A stretch of DNA of 13,091 nucleotides, taken from Verrucomicrobiota bacterium (GTDB lineage Bacteria > Verrucomicrobiota > Verrucomicrobiia > Limisphaerales > J093). Under the pieces are notes generated by a model. That model was not told where the DNA came from, did not search any database, and saw only the letters and a list, made by a program, of their open reading frames with translations. The stretch covers positions 1 through 13,091 of the forward strand of contig JARYMD010000079.1 of NCBI GenBank assembly GCA_029907285.1, written 5' to 3'. Position numbers and translations under genes: made by a program. Positions 1 through 5,193 of this stretch are shown piece by piece (within the stretch, counting starts at the first letter, position 1; each line of letters opens with the position of its first letter).

Positions 1-570
1 CGCGTGTTGCGCTTTCAACTGCGCGTATCGGGTTTTCGCCCCACCGAGGTGACCTTGGTGACGACGCTCACTGACGCCAAGGCCTACCCGGCACTCGAAC
101 TGGCCCGCCTTTATGTGCGGCGCTGGCGCATCGAACTCTGGTTCCGCGACCTCAAAACCACCATGGGCATGGAACTGCTCCGTTGCCAGAGTCCCGGGAT
201 GGTCCACAAGGAGTTGGAGTTGTTCTTTATCGCCTACAATCTGATCCGTGCAGTGGGAGCAGAGGCTGCTGCGATCTACGACGTACCGGTGGAGCGGATC
301 AGCTTCAAGGGGATGGTCGACGCCATCAGTCAGTACACTCAGGCCATTGCCCAGGCACGCTCGCAGAAGAAACAACGGGAGTTGGTGGCCGACCTGCTCC
401 GAGTGATCGCCCTGGATCAAGTCCCTGAGCGCCCAGGCCGTGGTGAACCCCGCGCGGTCAAACGCCGTCCCAAGCCCTTTCCCCTCCTCAACAAACCCCG
501 GTGTCAATTCAGAGAAATCCCGCACCGCAACCGTTACTGGAAAAACAACCCGCGAAAATCAAGGGCCTAA
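1..570 (+). CDS. IS4-family transposase, C-terminal part (5' truncated by window)
   Basis: The reading frame is open from the first base to a TAA at 568-570, giving about 189 residues; the real start lies outside the window. The C-terminal part of a DDE transposase is recognisable from the IS4-family YREK signature, Y-(2)-R-(3)-E-(6)-K, seen as YVRRWRIELWFRDLK near residues 38-52. The Glu is the third catalytic acidic residue; the two Asp residues should lie upstream and cannot be seen. After the signature come the typical helical segment (LELFFIAYNLIRA) and a very basic tail ending NNPRKSRA. IS4 transposases are usually about 350-450 residues, so roughly half is present. Whether the element is intact or a remnant cannot be judged. 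Family assignment is firm, subgroup is not. Confidence 0.9.
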   Translation, partial: RVLRFQLRVSGFRPTEVTLVTTLTDAKAYPALELARLYVRRWRIELWFRDLKTTMGMELLRCQSPGMVHKELELFFIAYNLIRAVGAEAAAIYDVPVERISFKGMVDAISQYTQAIAQARSQKKQRELVADLLRVIALDQVPERPGRGEPRAVKRRPKPFPLLNKPRCQFREIPHRNRYWKNNPRKSRA

Positions 571-590
571 TCTAAGCGACATTCGGGACA
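1..590 (+). mobile_element. Right-hand end of an IS4-family insertion sequence
   Basis: The transposase runs to 570, and in IS4 elements the terminal inverted repeat normally lies within a few tens of bases of the stop. The bases just after it (ctaagcgacattcg, about 572-585) are the most plausible place for the right end. The left inverted repeat and the target duplication are outside the window, so the boundary at 590 is approximate and inferred. Confidence 0.35.
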
Positions 591-604
591 GACACGTTGT
601 TTGC

Positions 605-660
605 GGCTCGCTGGGGACAGCGAGCCCTACCGTGCATGAAACTCTGCATGGAGGTAGGGC
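605..660. repeat. Double hairpin repeat between IS4 remnant and next gene
   Basis: Two adjoining perfect inverted repeats are present. GGCTCGCT at 605-612 pairs with AGCGAGCC at 619-626 around a 6-nt loop. GCCCTACC at 624-631 pairs with GGTAGGGC at 653-660 around a loop containing TGCATG twice. The arms share bases 624-626, so the two stems compete slightly. Short GC-rich palindromes containing a GGTAGGGC core resemble dispersed intergenic repeats of verrucomicrobial genomes; that link is from memory and was not searched. Confidence 0.6.
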
Positions 661-707
661 CGCGCCGTCCCTGGCGCGCCGGATGCATCAGTGGAGACGC
701 CAATAGA

Positions 708-757
708 GTGCCAGGCACGTTGTTTGCGCATAAGAAAAAAGCGGCAGCAAGCTGCCG
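708..757. repeat. Small palindromes GTGCC-A-GGCAC and CGGCAGC-AA-GCTGCCG
   Basis: GTGCCAGGCAC (708-718) is a near-perfect palindrome. It is followed by CACGTTGTTTGCG, which also occurs at 593-605, so a 13-bp direct repeat flanks the double hairpin. CGGCAGC (742-748) and GCTGCCG (751-757) form a second perfect palindrome preceded by an A-rich stretch. No ORF here looks like a real protein, so the segment reads as an accumulation of REP-like units. Confidence 0.55.
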
Positions 758-857
758 TACTCCAAACGCTTTGCGCCTACCGACGCCCACTGCATCGGCG
801 GCAGCGCGTGAGAAACCACTGGGATCAGCGTGCCCTTCCCAGCGACGGAGTCGCAGG

Positions 858-960
858 GCATATTTCCCAGCCCGGCGTGGTTGAAGGTCCGGGGGGCAAG
901 AGCCGGGGCGTTGTCCGTCGGGCGACTTTGGTTCCGGCTACGCCGGGCTGGGAAATATGC
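858..960. repeat. Complete ~103-bp MITE-like element with 21-bp perfect terminal inverted repeats (copy A)
   Basis: The left arm at 858-878 begins GCATATTTCCCAGCCCGGCG. Its exact reverse complement ends the element at 940-960, ending GGGAAATATGC. The 61-bp centre is not self-complementary. Related sequence recurs at 3724-3782 and 13013-13091 in the opposite orientation, matching the half that contains GCCGGAACCAAAGTCGCC. Two perfect arms, small size and no coding capacity are what a non-autonomous transposable element or REP/BIME-type unit looks like. No target duplication is obvious. The centre translates to ATLVPATPGWEICG on one strand, which is a by-product of the repeat and not evidence of a protein. 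Confidence 0.8.
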
Positions 961-1224
961 GGGCTAACGGCCGCGGGCGTGGCATCGCCCAAAGTGCGGG
1001 ACAACCCATCGCTGTCAGAGTCCCGCGTTCAGGCGGAACACCAAAGTTTGGGCATTTCTTGTTGCCCGTCTCCAAGCCTTTGTGGCAACTTTTGGAAACA
1101 GAGCGCGCATGGCAAAAGAGCCGGACCGCCCCGGTCGAGAGGGTAAATCGGGCACATTTTAGCGAGGCGAAGCAATGTACCGAGGCCGCCGTTAGCCTGT
1201 CTGGCGTCATTGTGCCACACTTGA
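961..1224. other. Non-coding stretch with minor inverted repeats
   Basis: No ORF here has convincing protein character. Short inverted repeats are present: GGGCG/CGCCC at 975-979 and 986-990, and GCGGGAC/GTCCCGC at 996-1002 and 1020-1026. There is no tRNA-like cloverleaf or clear promoter. It is probably decayed intergenic DNA between the repeat element and the 3' end of the minus-strand gene. Confidence 0.5.
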
Positions 1225-1246
1225 GCGGGCTGAAGCGCAGCCTCGC
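1225..1246 (-). terminator. Possible stem-loop at the 3' end of the isomerase-like gene
   Basis: GCGGGCTG (1225-1232) pairs with CAGCC plus CGC (1238-1246), one T being bulged, around a 5-nt loop. On the minus strand the stem begins at the last base of the stop codon of the gene ending at 1246. No U-tract follows, so this would be at best a weak or factor-assisted terminator. Confidence 0.2.
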
Positions 1247-2196
1247 TAAGCAAATGCTTCCCTGAGCATTTGGATGGCTTTGGGGACAGCGGTGTCGGGG
1301 TTTTCTTTCCCTTCCATTTCGAGCGAGACGTAACCCTTGTAACCCGCGTCAGCGAGAATGCGCGCGATGCGTTTGTAATCGAGGTTCAAAGTGTACCACT
1401 CGCCTCCGCCTTCATAGGTCTTGGCCTGGACAAACACTGTCTTGGGTGCGATCTGCTTGAGCTTGTCGTAAGGGTCTTCCAAGAAATTGCCGGTGTCCAT
1501 CAGAGCGCCCAGCCATGGGGAGTTGATTGCGTTGATGATGCGCAGTTGGCCTTCGGGGCTGCGGGTAAGGCCCCAGTGATTTTCGAGGGCGAGCAACACG
1601 CCGCATTTTTCTGCTTTTTCGAGGCATTGCTGGGTTGCCTCGATGCACCAATTGAAACCGTCGTCTTCGGTGTATCCGGGCAGGATGGGCTCGATGCCAC
1701 GCTGTCGCATCAGCTCGTCGAAATCTTTGATTGTGTTCCATCTGCCAGAGTTGAGGCGGATGCATGGCACGCCCAGTTCGTAGGCGATCTCGATGCATTT
1801 GTGGGTGTGTTCGACCTGTTTGCGCCGCTCCTGTGGGTCCGGTTGGACGAAGTTCTGATGTATGGACAGGCAGACAAGATCGATGCCCCGGCTGAACGCG
1901 TGGCGTTTGAGGCGTTGCAGGTACGCGCGATGAGCCGGCGTGAGCGGTTCGCGCTCGGGAATGTCCATCTGCCTGTGCAGGATATCGACACCTTCCACCC
2001 CGAGCGCCGCGGCCTTGTCGATGACTGTTTCGATCGGCACGCGGTCGGTCCTGAAATGCCAGTATGAATATGTGGCGATTGCCAGTTTCGTGCGGGGACG
2101 AACCGGCACTGGTGCGGACGACTGCGCTGCGCCGACCGGGGCTGCGACCGTGGTCGCCGCAGCGGTTGCGATGAACGATCTGCGGTTTAGTTTCAT
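1246..2196 (-). CDS. Tat-exported sugar-phosphate isomerase/epimerase-like protein (xylose isomerase-like TIM barrel)
   Basis: The 316-residue product starts with a twin-arginine leader (NRRSFIATAAATTVAAPVGA, residues 4-23), so export of a folded protein through Tat is likely. The rest fits the AP-endonuclease-2/xylose-isomerase-like TIM barrel, a family of sugar isomerases and epimerases using one divalent metal. Likely metal or catalytic positions are E205 (LALENHW), D234 (ALMDTGNF) and E293 (SLEMEG). The position that is usually His is Gln257 (VFVQAKTYEGGGE). Substrate cannot be told; keto-sugars or sugar acids are possible. It lies 54 bp downstream of argG on the same strand and may be cotranscribed, though no metabolic link is evident. 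The ATG at 2194-2196 is chosen because it places the Tat motif at the extreme N-terminus; no Shine-Dalgarno is visible. Confidence 0.88.
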   Translation of the reverse strand: MKLNRRSFIATAAATTVAAPVGAAQSSAPVPVRPRTKLAIATYSYWHFRTDRVPIETVIDKAAALGVEGVDILHRQMDIPEREPLTPAHRAYLQRLKRHAFSRGIDLVCLSIHQNFVQPDPQERRKQVEHTHKCIEIAYELGVPCIRLNSGRWNTIKDFDELMRQRGIEPILPGYTEDDGFNWCIEATQQCLEKAEKCGVLLALENHWGLTRSPEGQLRIINAINSPWLGALMDTGNFLEDPYDKLKQIAPKTVFVQAKTYEGGGEWYTLNLDYKRIARILADAGYKGYVSLEMEGKENPDTAVPKAIQMLREAFA

Positions 2197-2250
2197 AGGC
2201 GTTGGTTTTGGATTCTGGACTTCAAGTTCAAACTCGGAAATTTACATCTT

Positions 2251-3534
2251 TCACTTGCGACGTTTTTGTTTGCGCCCGCGGGGTGTCCGCCCGACAGTGT
2301 CCTGTTGTGGCGCGACGATGCCCTGGGCGCGAGCGGCGACTTTCAGGCGCAACCCTTGCAGCCTGATGAACCCGGTTGCGTCGCTTTGGTCGTAGGCTTT
2401 CGTCGGATCGGCTTCCATGGTCGCGATTTGCGGATTGTACAGGCTCAACGGCGATTTCCGGCCCGCAACCATGACATTGCCCTTGTAAAGTCTCACGCGG
2501 ACGGTGCCGGTGACGTTTTTCTGGCTTTCAGTGATGAGCGCCTGGAGCGCGAGCCGCTCGGGCGAGAACCAGAAACCGTAGTACACCAGCTCTGCATACC
2601 GTGGGATCAGCATGTCCCGCAAATGCATCACTTCCCTGTCCATGGTCAGGCTCTCGATTTGCCGGTGCGCAAATTGGAGAATTGTCCCGCCGGGAGTCTC
2701 ATAGACGCCGCGGCTTTTCATTCCGACAAACCGGTTTTCGACCATGTCAACGCGGCCAATGCCATGTTTGCCGCCAAGTTTGTTGAGGGTGCGCATGACC
2801 TCGAGCGGCGTCATGCGTTTGCCATCAATTGCCACGCAAATGCCGCTTTCGAAATCGAGGGTCACGTAAGCAGGGTGATCCGGGGCATCCTCAGGCGCAA
2901 CGCTCAGCTTGAACATTTCCTTGTTGGACGGCGCGAAAGCGTCGAACCATGGGTCCTCCAAAATCCCTGCCTCATAGGAAATGTGAAGAAGGTTCCGGTC
3001 CATCGAGTAAGGCTTTTTCGCCGTGGCTTGGACCGGGATTCCCTTTTCTTGGCAGTATGCAATCATCTCCGCGCGCCCGGGGAACCGCTCCCGGAAACTC
3101 GCATCGCGCCATGGCGCGATGACCTGAAGGTCCGGAGCCAGAGCGGCGGCTGTGAGTTCGAACCGGACCTGGTCGTTGCCCTTGCCTGTAGCGCCGTGGG
3201 CGAGCGCGGTGGCTTTTTCACGCCGGGCGACCTCGATCATTCCCTTGGCAATGAGAGGCCGGGCAATGCTGGTGCCGAGGAGGTATTGTCCCTCGTAGAT
3301 TGCGTTGGCCTGCATCATTGGGAAGATGAAATTGCGGGCAAACTCTTCCTGCAGATCAGCGATGTAACACCGAGTTGCCCCCGTCCGAAGCGCTTTCAGT
3401 TCAAGTCCGCGCAGCTCTTCTTCCTGGCCGATGTTGGCGCAGAAAGCGATGACCTCGGCGTCGTAGGCTTCTTTCAGCCATGACAAGATGACCGATGTAT
3501 CCAATCCACCTGAATATGCCAATACAATCTTCAT
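2251..3534 (-). CDS. argG: Argininosuccinate synthase
   Basis: This enzyme joins citrulline and aspartate with ATP to make argininosuccinate, the penultimate step of arginine synthesis, in the cytoplasm. The 427-residue product has the N-terminal ATP-pyrophosphatase P-loop AYSGGLDTS (6-14) and the second family signature GATGKGNDQVRF (114-125). Substrate-binding segments YSMDRNLLHISYEAGILEDP (176-195) and SPLSLYN (361-367) are also present. The ATG at 3532-3534 is chosen because MKIVLAYSGGLDTS is the normal start of the family. The frame remains open upstream to 3873, but that part runs through a repeat and has no family similarity. The C-terminus carries about 25 extra residues ending in a basic stretch (GRTPRGRKQKRRK), beyond the usual ~400. 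No other arginine gene is in the window. The isomerase-like gene follows after 54 bp. Confidence 0.97.
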   Translation of the reverse strand: MKIVLAYSGGLDTSVILSWLKEAYDAEVIAFCANIGQEEELRGLELKALRTGATRCYIADLQEEFARNFIFPMMQANAIYEGQYLLGTSIARPLIAKGMIEVARREKATALAHGATGKGNDQVRFELTAAALAPDLQVIAPWRDASFRERFPGRAEMIAYCQEKGIPVQATAKKPYSMDRNLLHISYEAGILEDPWFDAFAPSNKEMFKLSVAPEDAPDHPAYVTLDFESGICVAIDGKRMTPLEVMRTLNKLGGKHGIGRVDMVENRFVGMKSRGVYETPGGTILQFAHRQIESLTMDREVMHLRDMLIPRYAELVYYGFWFSPERLALQALITESQKNVTGTVRVRLYKGNVMVAGRKSPLSLYNPQIATMEADPTKAYDQSDATGFIRLQGLRLKVAARAQGIVAPQQDTVGRTPRGRKQKRRK

Positions 3535-3723
3535 GTCTAAGTTCACCCGCAGCGAATAAACGCCAAGTCCGGCCCTCTGAAAAGAAGAATCTGTCGGGAG
3601 ACAATGGGTCGCAATGTTCAACCTGTGAATTTCAAAGGCGCGACCGCGAGGCTTCATGATTCCGAGAACAAGCTCGGGTTCACCATTCGCGACGCAAACC
3701 CGATGCGCGTGGAATGACCAGCC

Positions 3724-3782
3724 GCATATTTCGCAGCCCGGCGTGGCCGGAACCAAAGTTGCCTGACGGGCAGTGCCCCGGC
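3724..3782 (+). repeat. Partial copy of the palindromic element (copy B)
   Basis: Starting at GCATATTTCGCAGCCCGGCG, this stretch matches the reverse complement of the right half of the element at 858-960 for about 59 bases with 7 differences that I count by eye. It includes GCCGGAACCAAAGT and ends around GCCCCGGC. After that the similarity stops and the second terminal arm is missing, so it is truncated or a one-armed variant. It lies about 190 bp upstream of the argG start. Confidence 0.75.
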
Positions 3783-3913
3783 GCCTGCGACCGTTGATTA
3801 GCGCTATGCTGTTGAACGCATGGGCATACCTGAGCGATTGGCCGGCGAGATTTCCGGACTGGCCTGTCATCAAGGACCAAATGTTGAACAGTGACAGTAA
3901 GCGGTCTGTAGCC

Positions 3914-3938
3914 GGTCAAGGCGAGTATGTGCTTGACC
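3914..3938. promoter_or_regulatory. Inverted repeat GGTCAAG-N11-CTTGACC upstream of the deacetylase gene
   Basis: A perfect 7-bp dyad, GGTCAAG (3914-3920) and CTTGACC (3932-3938), ends 32 bp before the deacetylase ATG. The right arm contains TTGACC, a fair -35 hexamer, but no good -10 lies 16-18 bp on. Size and placement suit a repressor operator or a small 5' hairpin. No regulator is encoded nearby and no binding-site family is recognised. Confidence 0.35.
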
Positions 3939-3970
3939 TGAGCAAATAATCCCGGCTAGCTCTGCACGCC

Positions 3971-4987
3971 ATGAGACCTTCGCTCAAACGAATCAATCTG
4001 CTCTGGCTGGCCGCACTCCCAATCCTTTTGACCATGCACGAGACCATGCACGACGCCGCTGCCGCTGAAACCCGTTCCCTTGCCGAACGCCTCGGCTACA
4101 AGGCCACCGACAGGCTCCTCATCGTCAATGGCGACGATGCCGGCATGTGCCACGCGGCAAACATGGCCACAATCGAGTGCCTCGAAAAAGGTCTGATGCG
4201 ATCTTCAACCATTATGGTCCCGTGCCCGTGGTTTCCCGAGATCGCCGCCCATGCAAAGCAGAACCCGGACAAAGACTTCGGCGTTCATCTCTGCCACACT
4301 GCCGAGTGGACCAAGTATCGCTGGGGGCCTGTCGCCGACCGGGGGCGGGTGCCGGGCCTTGTGGACGCTGATGGTTACCTGTGGCGAAGTGTTGAGGAGG
4401 TTTATGACCACGCCAAACCCGAGGAAGCTCTGATTGAAGCTCGCGCCCAGATCAAACGCGCGTTGGCAGCCGGCATTGACGTCACGCATTTGGACTCGCA
4501 CATGGGCACACTCCAGCTCAACCCGGAGTTCTTCAAGGTCTATGTCCAACTGGCGATCGAGTTTGATTTACCGCTGCGGATGGCGTCGCAGGACACAATG
4601 GCGCGGTATGGCCAACCCGAATTGCGCGCTCAAGTTGCTGCCCGTGGCATCGTTTTCCCTGACTATTTCATCTACGAGGAACTCAAGGACGAGAACAAAG
4701 ACGTGCGTGCGTTTTGGCTGAACATTGTCAGGAACCTGAAACCGGGCGTCACCGAGCTGTATATCCACGCAGCTCTGCCAACCGACGAAATGAAAGCCAT
4801 CAGCGGGTCGTGGTCCACACGCGCACAGGAATACGAGGTTTTTACCCACAACGAGGAGATGAAACGGCTTGTCGCAGACCAGAAAATCATCCTCATTGGC
4901 TACCGTCCATTACGCGATCTGCAGCGGAGCGAACGCAAACGCGCCGAAGGCCCGGCCGATGCCGTCCCGGTGCAACGAGCCAAGTGA
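3971..4987 (+). CDS. Secreted YdjC/ChbG/HpnK-like carbohydrate deacetylase
   Basis: The 338-residue product belongs to the YdjC family of metal-dependent deacetylases, which remove N-acetyl groups from amino sugars (ChbG acts on chitobiose, HpnK on hopanoid-linked GlcNAc). The family motifs are in order: NGDDAGMCHAAN with D55/D56 (53-64), GVHLCH with H106 (104-109), and THLDSHMGT with H173 and H177 (172-180). A later YIHAA carries H266. Asp-His-His metal ligands are therefore intact. The N-terminus has a basic start and a hydrophobic run (INLLWLAALPILL, 8-20) followed by an Ala-rich stretch near 29-32, so Sec export is likely. The ATG at 3971 gives this leader; no clear ribosome-binding site is seen. 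Its substrate is unknown; the muramidase-type gene downstream makes a peptidoglycan-derived or other GlcNAc-type sugar plausible. Confidence 0.88.
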   Translation: MRPSLKRINLLWLAALPILLTMHETMHDAAAAETRSLAERLGYKATDRLLIVNGDDAGMCHAANMATIECLEKGLMRSSTIMVPCPWFPEIAAHAKQNPDKDFGVHLCHTAEWTKYRWGPVADRGRVPGLVDADGYLWRSVEEVYDHAKPEEALIEARAQIKRALAAGIDVTHLDSHMGTLQLNPEFFKVYVQLAIEFDLPLRMASQDTMARYGQPELRAQVAARGIVFPDYFIYEELKDENKDVRAFWLNIVRNLKPGVTELYIHAALPTDEMKAISGSWSTRAQEYEVFTHNEEMKRLVADQKIILIGYRPLRDLQRSERKRAEGPADAVPVQRAK

Positions 4988-5103
4988 TTAACCATTGCAA
5001 GAGAGACAAGCGCTGAAAGCCCGCGCCACGCAGGGGCGCCCGAGGCCGGATTCGGGGTTTCGGTTGAAATGAGCATGCGCTGGCGCGCTGAACGTTGTTT
5101 CCT

Positions 5104-5127
5104 GTCGGCGGGCGGGGAGCCGCCGAC
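5104..5127. repeat. GC-rich 8-bp hairpin between deacetylase and hydrolase genes
   Basis: GTCGGCGG (5104-5111) pairs perfectly with CCGCCGAC (5120-5127) around an 8-nt loop. It lies about 117 bp after the deacetylase stop and 66 bp before the likely start of the next gene. No U-tract follows, so it could be a weak terminator, an mRNA-stabilising hairpin or another REP-like unit. Confidence 0.45.
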
Positions 5128-5193
5128 TGACATGGCAGGCTACGGTGAAACTCTGGCTTGGCGCGGGCGATTGAATCTGGTTGCCTTTGGCGC

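Larger units (their letters stand above)
3535..3970. other. Intergenic region between divergent argG and the deacetylase gene
   Basis: This 436-bp gap should hold promoters for both directions. I see a partial copy of the palindromic element (3724-3782), a short dyad CCGAG/CTCGG (3662-3666, 3673-3677) and a 7-bp inverted repeat at 3914-3938. No convincing -35/-10 pair or ARG box is visible. The minus-strand frame open through 3535-3873 looks like read-through of argG and repeat sequence; a start at 3657 would add 41 residues to ArgG but is not supported by the family. Confidence 0.5.

Noticed and set aside
691..1146. 151-codon plus-strand open frame across the repeat nest
   Set aside because: It runs through hairpins and the 103-bp element; the peptide ATLVPATPGWEICG comes from the repeat and appears again upstream of argG for the same reason.
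1270..2067. 265-codon plus-strand open frame opposite the isomerase-like gene
   Set aside because: Mirror of the real minus-strand codons; the minus-strand protein has a Tat leader and family motifs.
2266..3483. 405-codon plus-strand open frame opposite argG
   Set aside because: It lies wholly antisense to a clear ArgG and its translation has no domain character; long antisense frames are expected at this GC content.
3535..3873. N-terminal extension of ArgG by up to 113 residues
   Set aside because: ArgG starts at MKIVLAYSGGLDTS; the extension is made of repeat and intergenic sequence.
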